Positions 11,160-21,864 of a stretch of DNA of 64,000 bases are shown here, piece after piece. The notes under the pieces are model-generated. The model made no database searches and was not told the DNA's origin. It saw nothing but the letters and a program-made list of their open reading frames with translations. How positions within the stretch are numbered: the first letter of the stretch is position 1; every line of letters begins with the position of its first letter. Source of the DNA: Selaginella moellendorffii (taxonomy: Eukaryota; Streptophyta; Lycopodiopsida; Selaginellales; Selaginellaceae); assembly GCF_000143415.4 (NCBI RefSeq), contig NW_003314262.1:4713131-4777130 (forward strand), read 5' to 3'. The position numbers and the translations under genes were made by a program.

Positions 11160-12182
11160 CTAGCGCGGTGACTTTGTGTCCAGACTGAGTCCATCTGGTT
11201 GTATAATAAATCTCATTGTCAAGGTGAACAAGCCGAATCTGAAGCTAAAGAAGAGCGATGGCATGCGCGCACACACTATTTGTTTGTTCATTGAGCGTGT
11301 GGTGAGCTTTCCAAGATGAGCCTTCATGCAGACCAAACCCCTCTGGAAGACCATGCCCCCCACCTGATGTTCTGAAGCATCAACAGATGACCGTAATGCC
11401 TCATACACAAAATTGCGAGCTGCCTTCCAGGACAATGTCTTGTATCTTGCTCTCTCCTCTTCAATAGCATCCCAATCAGCATGTTGACAGCACCTCCTCT
11501 TGCAACAAGCAACTGTCGAGACCATTCGAACCTCCATCGCCATTTTCTGCCTTTTCGGTTCGTTGCTCAGATCCCTTTGGCTGCGCTGTAGGAAGGTGTA
11601 CTTTCTTTTCCCATGAAGAGATGTTCTGTCATCAGTTGTAGTGGTGTTTGATTGTGAATCCTTCACATTCTCAAACACTAAATGCCTCAATTTCCACCGC
11701 ACAATGCTTCCAATAGTCAGACTGTTTTCTTCTGTGTCAACAACCTCTAAAATTGCAACTCCAATATCATCCCAGCCCAATTCTTGATTAGCAACCGCAT
11801 CTCTTGGATCGACAACTGTGGCTAAGCCCTCAGCTACCACCTCCCCCTCGGGGTTGTTTAGAAACACCTTTGCCTGAATCCATGTAGCACGGTTCTTAAG
11901 ATCCACAGAGGGAACATGCGTCGCACTTGCGCTGTCCCCAACATCTGCTTTCTTCTGCAGATTTTTCAAGGCAACAACAACATTTACCCCGACGACCATC
12001 TCTCCTCGTTCAATAGCGACCACATTCCCATCGAAGACAGTCTCTACTGATACAGCAGCATTGCCTTCCCCAAGCCTTTGACAGTGTATAACAAAGTTCC
12101 GATCCATAGACACAAGGGTCCCTTTTGCAACTCTCTTCCCACCATTCAAAATGTAAACCTTTTCCCCAACCCTGAAGGCCAT
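11160..12182 (-). pseudogene. N-terminal part of the DUF7869-like gene, right copy, C-terminus deleted
   Basis: The ATG at 12182 follows the acceptor-like TCTGCACTTTCAGA. The N-terminus reads MAFRVGEKVYILNGG, then VAKGTLVSMDRNFVIHC and a second similar module, VVAEGLATVVDPRDAVAN. Each resembles the small beta-rich module with a V-A-x-G core found in plant CACTA-associated proteins (by eye only). KRQKMAMEV shows CAG where the left copy has TAG. The frame then meets the 2.6-kb deletion junction at about 11319 after VCMKA, and the remaining 53 residues come from 3' noncoding DNA. The putative catalytic domain is absent. Confidence 0.65.
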
Positions 12183-12255
12183 TCTGAAAGTGCAGAAAAG
12201 AAGTTAAGACCATACAAAAAATGATTGGAGAATGGCCTAAATCATAACATACCAA

Positions 12256-12651
12256 ATAGCATGAGGCCACATGCCATTATTCAAACATGCTATTGACACC
12301 CACGTGAAATTTCGCATTCACAAAATTGGCATGAGCCCTCATGCCATTAGTGGTACCACTAATGGCATGAGGCCTCACACTATCTTTGGCCCCTGCTAGC
12401 CTGTTGCTATATTCCTTTTGCCTTGTTGCAACTGTATATATTTTTGTGTGCGTGACTAGTCACCCATACAAAAATATATACAGTTGCAGCAAGGCAAAAG
12501 GAATATGGCAATAGGCTAGTAGGGGCCAAAGATGGCATGAAGCCTCATGCCATCTTGATATACACACAGCTGCAGGCAAGTAAAAACATACATGACAATA
12601 CGCTAGCCATGAAATTGCAAGGGCCCAAGATGGCATGTGGCCTCATGCCAT
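12256..12651. repeat. Cluster of palindromic sites in the divergent promoter, right copy
   Basis: Sites lie at 12256-12277, 12326-12347, 12362-12383, 12532-12553 and 12630-12651, in the same order as the left cluster. Most variation is CG versus CA/TG inside the half-sites. Confidence 0.85.
12360..12555. repeat. Hairpin centred on GTGACTAGTCAC, right copy
   Basis: This is the counterpart of 4327-4522: inverted arms of about 90 bp, each ending in a palindromic site. Several sequence differences from the left copy preserve pairing only partly. Confidence 0.75.
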
Positions 12652-12739
12652 TTCTAAATGTGGTCCTAAACCATTCCATGGTGAACATACCAGGAAGCAC
12701 AAGTGCCGAATATCAAGAGGAAGCGGTAGCCACACCAAA

Positions 12740-12880
12740 GACAGTGCCGCTCGCAACACCGCAACTACTCGTAGCGCCGCTCGCAACACCGCAACTGCTC
12801 GTAGCGCCGCTCGCACAAACTGCCACTCGCATAAACTGCCGCTCGCAATGGCGCTCGCAATGCCGCAACCGCTTGTAGAC
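12740..12880. repeat. GCCGCTCGCAAC tandem repeat, right copy
   Basis: Same repeat as 4000-4145, on the other strand. It gives spurious alanine/arginine-rich ORFs. Confidence 0.6.
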
Positions 12881-13673
12881 GCATAAACCACAGCTCACAA
12901 CGCCGCTTACACAAGCAGCGCTCACTGCGCTCAGCGGAACCAAGAACACGGCGCACAAAAATGATAGACCTAGGAATGAGTTCGAGAATTCAAAAATAAC
13001 ACACGCTTGAACGTCACATCAAATCCTCTGACAAACCAGATCTTATGATTCCTCTAACAAATTTCAAACTGAGTAGCTTCTAGACTTTGCTGTCGGAGGT
13101 TGAACTTTGTCACATCATGTCCTTGCCTCGATCCAGCTGTGCCATGTCAGTGATTCGAACTTTGCCATGCCATGTCAGCGATCCGCGCCAAGATTATTCG
13201 CCGTGTAAAGGAATAATTATGCTGTGTGTGTACGTCCATTTATGGCAATATAAGGCCACATGCCATTCAAAGAATAATGCTAGTCGAGCATCTTTTGGTG
13301 CATTTTTGGGTTCAAAATTGCATGAGCCCACACGCTATAAAGTTTACCTGTACCAAAAATAGAAACAGCTTTATTTACTTGGGAATTTATATGGCTGAGG
13401 CATTTTTAAACTTACAAACACATGCCCTACTTACATTCCTTTGGTTGCTTAAAATTCAAAAATATTATAAACCTTTCTTTTTGCATTTTCAATGTTTTCA
13501 ATTATAGTTTTTGATTTTCGCAGGACCAGCCTAGTAATCTATTTGCATCCCATCATGTTTATAGCTAGCTTTCGTTTGTCCCCTTCGCTAGCCTGAGATA
13601 CATCTGCTCGGCATCTGCCTCTTACAGCATTTGCCCAGAAAGGGCATCTTTCTTCACGCAGCATTTGCCACAT

Positions 13674-13708
13674 GTTTAGGGTTAGGGTTTAGGGTTTAGG
13701 GTTTAGCA
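13674..13708. repeat. Interstitial telomere-type repeat
   Basis: About 4.5 units of TTTAGGG, one of them degenerate (TTAGGG), lie in unit 1 of the tandem duplication. Confidence 0.85.
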
Positions 13709-14550
13709 ATTCAGTAGCTTGATAAACATGCAAATACAGAACTTGATGCAAAATCCTTTGATATGTCACAATGCCCCTAGGACCATAAACACATTTCAAT
13801 AGAGAGGGTCCTTTCATTTCATAACTCCTTACGTAGATCTTGGTGAAACCAGAGTTAGTGAAGTTGGTTTCTTGTGATCCCACATCTGATTGTGATGTCC
13901 CTTTGCAGTGTCGATGGAAAGGTCAATGCACACCAAACTGTAGAATCTTGGAGCAAAATAACGGTCGGATCTATGGCAAATGCCCCTGAAACATTGTAAG
14001 GCTCGTGTGGTCTCATGTGGTGTCCGATCGAGATGCTTCTTTGCAGGGTCATCAAGAAGGACATTGTATACCATTCTGTAAAATCTGGTTGCGATCTAAC
14101 GGTTGGATCTCCAGGAAACTCAAAACAATCTCGCGCGTGTTAGAATATTCTAGGAATATACTCCTATGTGCTCCAAGATTATTCGCCGTGTAAAGGAATA
14201 ATTATGCTGTGTCATTTATGGCAATATAAGGCCACACGCCATTCAAAGAATAATGCTAGTCGAGCATTTTTTGGTGCATTTTTGGGTTCAAAATTGCATG
14301 AGCCCACACGCTATAAAGTTTACCTGTACCAAAAATAGAAACAGCTTTATTTACTTGGGAATTTAAGTGGTTGAGGCATTTTTAAACTTACAAACACATG
14401 CCCTACTTACATTCCTTTGGTTGCTTACATTCCTTTGGTTGCTAGCTTTCGTTTGTCCCCTTCACTAGCCTGAGATACATCTGCTCGGCATCTGCCACTT
14501 ACAACATTTGCCCAGAAAGGGCATCTTTCTTCACGTAGCATTTGCCACAT

Positions 14551-14578
14551 GTTTAGGGTTTAGGGTTTAGGGTTTAGC
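14551..14578. repeat. Interstitial telomere-type repeat, second copy
   Basis: Three and a half TTTAGGG units lie in unit 2 of the tandem duplication. Confidence 0.85.
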
Positions 14579-15469
14579 AATTCAGTAGCTTGATAAACAT
14601 GCAAATACAGAACTTGATGCAAAATCCTTTGATATGTCACAATGCCCCTAGGACCATAAACACATTTCAATAGAGAGGGTCCTTTCATTTCATAACTCCT
14701 TACGTAGATCTTGGTGAAACTAGAGTTAGTGAAGTTGGTTTCTTGTGATCCCGCATCTGATTGTGATGTCCCTTTGCAGTGTCGATGGAAAGGTCAATGC
14801 ACACCAAACTGTAGAATCTTGGAGCAAAATAACGGTCGGATCTATGGCAAATGCCCCTGAAACATTGTAAGGCTCGTGTGGTCTCATGTGGTGTCCGATC
14901 GAGATGCTTCTTTGCAGGGTCATCAAGAAGGACATTGTATACCATTCTATAAAATCTAGTTGTGATCTAACGGTTGGATCTCCAGGAAACTCAAAACAAT
15001 CTCGCGTGTGTTAGAATATTCTAGGAATATACTCCTATGTGCTCCTGAAAATGGCATGCGGCCCCACGCCATTCAAGAGATAACGCCAGATGACGCCGAG
15101 CATTTTTTGGTGCATTTTTTGGGATCAAAATTGCATGAGCCCACATGCTTGAACGTCATCCTCTGACAATTTATTTAGCTGAACATCTGGCATTTTTGGA
15201 AATACAAGATGCTTTGGAATATCCAATCATGCATGGTATAAATATAGCGAGGGTATTAAATGATATCCCAATCATGATCTTTCTTTTGGATTTCGCGTGC
15301 ATGCAGTCCGAGGAATGATGACGTTGCGGATTTCTTTTGGATTTCACGCATGCGCGCGCCGATCCAGAAATTAATGGTGGCGCCCAAGTCCGAGAAATGA
15401 TGACGTGGCGGGATTACCAACCGTCGTGACATTTTGCGTGTGTGAGGTTAGGTTTTGCATTTTGCTTCG

Positions 15470-15640
15470 TACTCGCGCTCGCACACTCGCGCTCGCATCG
15501 CGCTCCCACTCGCGCTCCCACTTCTCTACAGGTTTCTCGTGTGCATCGGCGTCCACTCGCGCTTGCATCACACTCGCGCTCGCATCGCGCTCGCATCGCG
15601 CTCGTGTGCATCGGCGTCCACTTCAAGACACACCCAGTTT
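15470..15640. repeat. CGCGCTCGCATCG degenerate repeat upstream of the ParB-like gene
   Basis: Counterpart of 2780-2935, in the likely 5' leader of the ParB-like transcript. No ATG-initiated frame across it joins the gene. Confidence 0.6.
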
Positions 15641-15851
15641 GTAACTTCGCCGCCAACTCCGCCGCCCACTCCGCCACCCACACGCAGCCCACTTGGCGTC
15701 CTGGGAGATTTCAGCGCCACTCTCCAACTGTAAGTGGTAGAGTAGCCTTGTTGCTACGATCCGCTGCACACACAGTGCACATTCGCCAGCGAGTCCGGTT
15801 GTCACGCCTCCATTCGGCTTCAAATGGTAAGTCTTTTAGGCCAAGTAGAAA

Positions 15852-16010
15852 ATGGCATGAGGCCACATGCCATTCAGTAGCAACATTGGCATGCACCGAT
15901 TGGGCTCTCGAGTGCAGTCCGGTTACAGATGGCGTGTAGCCTCACGCCATCTTAGGATGCAGCCTCAAGACATCTGATGCAGTGGTGAATGGCGTGTGGC
16001 CTCACGTTAT
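15852..16010. repeat. Three palindromic sites in intron 1 of the ParB-like gene
   Basis: Sites lie at 15852-15873, 15929-15950 and 15989-16010. The order and spacing match intron 1 of the left copy. Confidence 0.8.
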
Positions 16011-17265
16011 TTCCAGCTACTAGCTTTTCATCTGTCAGCTCTAATTGTTGTGCATTTCTGAACAGGCGAGGAATTGCGTTCTTCTTCGAGCCACTGTCAA
16101 TGTGGATGCAGAGAAGGGGGAGGAGCTCACCAGTTGGACTTTCGGGATGGAAGGCGAGGATCTGAGGCTGTACAACACAGATGGTGGGAGAAAAGAATGC
16201 ATGGGGATCCTCATCCAAGTGACAGACACTCCATGCAGTTCCATGCAAGAATATGGACTGGCACTTGTGGTAGAGACAGCATCTGCCTTCAAGATCCACC
16301 TTGCACATCCTAGCGGCTTCCCGGAGGGGGGCAGCGGCTATGAGGAATTCCTAGAGGGAGCTAGGGAGAGCTTGTCCAGGAGGCCCACAATTTCAAAGAC
16401 GCTGCGGGTCTATGAAGATCACATGGAATCCACGGACCTCACCTACGGCGATGTTCAAAAACTATATTCCAACATTGAGCCGTTGAGAGTGACTCCAGTT
16501 CGCAAAGCGAAGGGGAAGGGGGTCGATCTGGAAACTACCCCGAAGCAGAAAAGGGTGGTCAAGCTCAAGCCGACGTCCGACTCTCCTGCTCCAAAAAAGA
16601 AGCTACTCAGTGATGCCATTGCCTCGGGTTCGAACACTACACCCACCAAAAAGAAGAGCCGCAAAGAGCAGAAAGAGCAAGAAGAGGCAGCAAAAATCGT
16701 CGCAGATAATAGTACTTGTTACTATTCCAACAAAGTATATACAATCGACGTGAGCCATATCGACATCCAAAGCAAATACAACCACAGGCTAGTATCTGAT
16801 GAGTGGGTGGAGAAATTGAAGTAGAAGATGCTGGCAAGTCCAGTAACACCCGACATCGCAGACGTGATCCCCTACTACCAAAAAATGAAGGGCGAGATGA
16901 GGTTTCCAGACTTGATCAATAGGAAGGTGTTGGACGATCAGAACATCTGGTTCTATGCCGTCTCCGGGCAGCATTCTAGCTTGGCGATGCAAGAGATAGT
17001 TGTGGATATTATGGTGGGCGAGGAGGTGAAGAAAGTCTTCAAGACAAGAGTTGTCCGCCTGATAAAAGGCAACTCGCCCCTCCGATCTATCATATACATC
17101 TCCCACACGCAGAATGTCAAGCAAGAAACGTGCTACAAATCGGGTCTGCACGAGACATTGGCACGAACACGGAAGCTCTGGGTTCAACTGAAGAAGCCAC
17201 AAAAACCAGGACAAGGATGTGCATTAGCAACTAGCGCCTGGCAGGTAAGCCTCGTTGTATGTGGC

Positions 17266-19118
17266 ATAGCATGTGGCCTCACGCCATTTCCATTGCAGGA
17301 ATTCTCGAGTCTTCTCTCGAAAACACTGGGGGTCAATGACACACTCAGCATCCATAACATTCTACTCGCGACAAAAGTTGTTTTTGACAAATGGGTAGAT
17401 GTGCTGAGGAGGTACCATGACGGGGAGTTGCCAAACTCAATGGGTGTGGAGGACGGCCGGAAGCCCAATGATTTGAAGCTCAACGCCTTGCGTTTCTCGC
17501 GGTCTCTAGACGACAACGACCTTCTGACAGTGGCTAATGCTCTTCTACGTGGTGAGGTTGTCTTCAACAAGACCAAAATGACTCCCGGCCATATTGTGAC
17601 ATACGAGGACTTGTGCACGACTCTGAGAGCTCGTGCGCTATTGAAGGATTGGATCTTCGAGCAAGTGGCCGTGGAGAGGGTGAGCATCGACACCACGCAA
17701 GAGATGATGGAAGCGCTGGAGTTGTCAAATGAAGACATCGACGAGTACGTGAAGGGGGCCCCCAAGTTCATCGATCTACTGCGGGATGCCACGAAAAGTA
17801 AAGCTGAGAAGTTGGATCAGTATCCAAATTTCATTAAGATTGATGTCGACCGCCGGCTTCAGAAATAGCTCGACCCCGCAGCAGAGGCCTATCGAGAACC
17901 TTACCGGGTATACTTGAATTCGGATGAGGATCAAAGGTGGAGGAGCATCGTTTCCCGCGGAGATGAGCAGGTCAAGAACATCTTTTGTGTGATGGACTTC
18001 ACAAACGAGGAGATCACTCATGCAGACGAAGTCAGCTCCATCATTGACTTAATGGTGGGACTTGCGGAGGTGGAATCTTCAGTCCACTATATGATCTACG
18101 ACTCCGAATCCTATCACAAGTTCTGGAAGGCCTTGAACGAGGTGAAGGCTCGGTTGAAAGGCAAGGAGATGCGGGAGATCCATGGGATAATGGCTAAGAA
18201 GAAGATACCGACGAATGTCCGCATCTTCACACTCGCCCTTGTTATTGGTCCTGCAGCAGAGTGGGACTGGAGTGACTTCCCAGCTTCGTTCGACAAGGCC
18301 AATCGAATTGATCTGAGGGAGGTCAATTTACCCGTGCCTGAGGAACTGAAGACGGCTATGGAGCTTTCGAATCCAAAGAAAGCTCCAGGTGCAGCATGGG
18401 AAATGCTCAGCTGGGTCTTCAACGCAATAGCGGGTGGGTCACTTGCTTCCGACTCCAAGGGCAAATGCGTTGTCGAGTACAACTGCGGCGGACTATTCTT
18501 TCAAGCCGCACTACTCAAGGGTGTCCCGTGTGTTGCGGTGACAAACTCCATTGAAGAGGTGACTTCAATGGAGCATATAATTACAGTTGCCAAAGAAAAA
18601 CAGTATCTTCTCTGCGAACCTGGTGAGTACGCACTTTAAGTTTAAATGTTATCTCACAAGCTCTATATGCAGGAGCGTGGCCACCCCCAGATGCTGAAAC
18701 GGCGTTAACAGCTACTGTTGAAGATACCCATGTTGGGCCGAGCTCACAACCTGCACAAGGTAAGGTCACGTGAGGCCTCACGCCATTTTGATTATAGATC
18801 GTTGTGAATATTCAGACACGAGGACTGAAAAGCGCACTGGTGGCGCATCGAAGAAGGACAAACAGAAAAGCAATAGGAAAAAAGGAGGTACAAATTATAT
18901 TTGCAATGGCGTGTGGTCTCATGCCATTCCTTGCAGGAGAAACTTCTTCAAAGGCAAAACAGGCAAGCACCAGCCAAGCTCAAACTGACAGTGGTCATAA
19001 AAAGCGAAAGCACGTTGGACAGTCATCGAGATCAGAGGCGTTTGATTCGAAAAGGAAGAAGGGCAACGAAAAGATGATAGGTAATGCCTCGCGGTTATGG
19101 CGTGTGTGCTCATGCCAT
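17266..19118. repeat. Palindromic sites filling four short introns
   Basis: Sites at 17266-17287, 18765-18786, 18906-18927 and 19097-19118 each lie wholly inside a proposed intron (17245-17298, 18760-18797, 18888-18936, 19081-19127). In three of the four the right half-site is followed within 5-9 nt by TTGCAG, the splice acceptor. The palindrome makes up about half of each intron. Confidence 0.8.
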
Positions 19119-20328
19119 TCATTGCAGATCAAGGGCTGAGTGAAAGCAGGCAGTCACCACCTCATGACTCAGATTCCTATGGCAGACTCCCCTTCCCCAA
19201 TCTCAATGGAGAGGTACAATGGATGAGGGAAGATTTTCAAGGCAGGGCCACATTTTTCTCATCTCGTCGTCTTCGAAGGGTGCAAGAACGTGCAGAAACC
19301 ATGTTAAGACAGTCGGGTGAGGATACGGTCCTAGGTCACGCACTAAAACAGGCTATGGATGTCTTGTATTTTGAGATGGAGACTCGGCCAGATGATTTTC
19401 CCAAGATGGTCCTGGAAGAACAAGCCATCCAACCTGAGCAGCCTATGGAAGAAATGCAGGAGGGGGATGAGGAGCCAGAGAAAGATAATGAGCAGGAAGA
19501 GCAGAAGGACGAAGAGGAGGACAAAGAAGAGGAGGACGAAGAAGAGGAGGACGAAGAGGACTTGGATGGTCCTCACAATGGTGATGATCACAATAACGAC
19601 GACGACGATGATGACGACGATGGCCAGCCTGAGGTGGCCAAAGAGCGGCGGAGGAAGGTCATACAAGACAAACCATCAGGTAAATAATAATACATCCATT
19701 CCTAACCTTTTACCATTTCTAACATTGTCCATGTAGGTCGCAGAGAAAATGGTAAGTAGAGATTATTCAGTTGAATTTACAAACTCTAGCCTTTAGTGTC
19801 GAGGAAGGATAGTGCCAAGCAAGGGTCGAAACGTATGTCCAATCCTTCAGAATCAGCAGTGCGCTCAAGTGATATCGGTCCTAGTTCCTCAATAGCAGTT
19901 GATGGTAAATACAGTATAGTCGATTCAATGTGCTAATGAGTTTGTTTTTAGTAGCACGGGAGGATACCATCTCAATCGAAGGGAGATATTTGGACATGCA
20001 TATGGATCCGCCAGTGGACTCTACTTGGCTGCAAGAGTCATCAGAGCTGGTGGAGGCTACTATCCATATCAACGCCAAGCAAGCTGACCACGCTCCACTT
20101 GATGCTGCCCATACCACTGAGTCAATCTTGTCCACGTATCCAACTGACGGTGACCAGGCGCCATTGGACCCACATGAGGCCGCCCCAGCCGCCGAGCCGG
20201 TCGTATCCTCATTTCCAACGGACTCAACGTGTGCTCAATCGTCTGACTACGCGCCGTTGGAACCTCCCTACACCGCCCCTGCTGCCTGTTTGGTCATGTC
20301 CACTTTGCCAACGGAGGCACCAGCTGAA

Positions 20329-20425
20329 ATGGCGTGTGATCACACGCCATCGGAACCACCCCATGCCACTGTTGAGCCAGTTGTACCAGAGTCTACAGCT
20401 GAAATGGCATGTGCCCACACGCCAT
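20329..20425. repeat. Two palindromic sites inside coding exon 10
   Basis: Sites lie at 20329-20350 (a perfect 22-bp palindrome, half-site ATGGCGTGTGA) and 20404-20425. They are translated as EMACDHTPSE and EMACAHTPSD within a proline- and alanine-rich stretch. Confidence 0.8.
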
Positions 20426-21480
20426 CGGATGCGATTGACCCCACATTTCAGAGGAGAGTATTTCCGCCCTTCACGTTTCCTCGACCAAAACCCTCTCAAC
20501 GACCATCGGGAGCAACATTCGCTAATATTGTAGATGGTAAAATTGACTTGTACCATTTTTTATGCTGACGCATTTCATTTTAGAGTCACGGCGAAGGTAC
20601 TGTATTATTTTTTATCTGAACGGTGTCCTTTTCTCCCATGAGCGTGGCTCGTCCTCGAATGTCATTGCACCCTCCAAAGCCTGTGGTCACAAGTTGGTCA
20701 AAAGAGACAGATTCACATTAATCACACGGGAGAAACTGCGGGATCTAATAATGACCATGCGACACTTAAAACAGAGGGCCGGGTTCAATTTGCAATTGGG
20801 AGTTTGGACATCCATGATGCGCCACAATGCATTAACGTTGCTACAGATGATGCACGATCAGACGCGAGTAATATTACCATTTGACTTTCTCCTAACGCAG
20901 GAGGATTGCTTGACTATGGTCCATGTGAGGGGTAGCAAGCCCATCTTCGTCAAGCCAGAGGCTGTAGTGATGAACCGGACTGCTAGCTCAAGTGAAATCC
21001 TCATCATCGATGACTCGCCGATTAAAACTGCAGCGAACACGCACACATATGCAGTGCACCCCATCTCTTGCAGTATGGAAACTAAGGAGAAGAAACCGTA
21101 TGTTCTGGGGGACCTTGCAAAACGGCTTGGAGCGATGGTGATAGAGAACCGGCCAGTCCAGGAGGTGGCTGCAGAAATCAACCAAATGGCAGATGGAACG
21201 GTATATCAAAAGCCATTTGATCGGACAGACACCAGTCATCATTTATGGCATGTATATTGTCTAGCCAAGCACTATCCGCATCTCCATAATCTGCTCAACC
21301 GGATGGGTTCTTCGACCACTGAACATGAGCGTGGACGTATTAGAGAAGAGATGGCATTACTATTGGGTTTAAATCCTGATAGTGTGGAGAGTGATGAAAT
21401 TCCAAGATTATTGTATAGGCGTTGGAGGCAAAAAATAACAGTCTGAGATGGCATGTATTTATTTAAAAATGTAACTTATT

Positions 21481-21502
21481 ATGGCATGGGGTTCCATGCC
21501 AT
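21481..21502. repeat. Palindromic site 3' of the ParB-like gene, right copy
   Basis: It reads ATGGCATGGGG then TTCCATGCCAT, and is the counterpart of 582-603. Confidence 0.8.
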
Positions 21503-21864
21503 TGTATTAATATTAAAAGACAATTCTTTGAGAGGATTTGCATTATACTAGAAGTGTTACAGCATGTTATTGGAAGTCTACGAAGTTGTTTTATTAATAA
21601 TGGGAAAGTAAAGATTGAATGGGGACTTGGGCTCCACCTAGACTCGGAGCAACTGAGCCAATATTAAAAGGATGGAAAGAAATTGGACGACGATGACAAG
21701 GAGAAGAGAGAGGTGAAGCAGTGGCAGGGGGAGGAGAAGTGATTGAGTAGACATTTCCTTGTTTAAAATAAAATGGCATGTGCCTCAATGCAGTTGAATT
21801 TTGTTATATTTATATACTATATAAAGGTTTGGAAACCTTATTTTACAAGTGGGATAATGACAAT

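Larger units (their letters stand above)
13189..15040. repeat. Tandem duplication within the right copy (two units of about 0.9-1 kb)
   Basis: The stretch from AAGATTATTCGCCGTGTAAA at 13189 through the GAATATACTCCTATGTGCTC at about 14150-14172 is repeated from 14170 to about 15045. The second unit lacks about 110 bp (around 13450-13560). The left copy has only one unit, so the duplication postdates the split of the two copies. No coding function is seen. Confidence 0.8.
15824..21446 (+). pseudogene. ParB/sulfiredoxin-like transposon gene, 11 exons, two in-frame TAG stops
   Basis: Proposed exons: 15824-15826 (ATG only), 16066-17244, 17299-18622, 18673-18759, 18798-18887, 18937-19080, 19128-19679, 19737-19751 (15-nt microexon), 19797-19904, 19952-20536 and 20584-21446. 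They total 4,950 nt, or 1,649 residues plus stop. All introns are GT-AG, 38-57 nt except the first (239 nt). Introns 3-10 are all phase 1, so exons 4-10 are symmetric. Seen in the protein: a ParB/Srx-like segment (about residues 225-330, ending FYAVSGQHSSLAMQEI); a segment KCVVEYNCGGLFFQAALLKG (about residue 783) that resembles methyltransferase motif I; basic NLS-like runs; and a long D/E tract in exon 7. Stops: TAG at 16822 (CAG in the left copy) and TAG at 17866. Nuclear, DNA-binding action is inferred. A standalone regulator or host-derived gene is the alternative. Confidence 0.75.

Noticed and set aside
19359-19736. Arginine/lysine/threonine-rich ORF overlapping exon 7
   Set aside because: It is a +1 shadow of the acidic repeat in the ParB-like gene.
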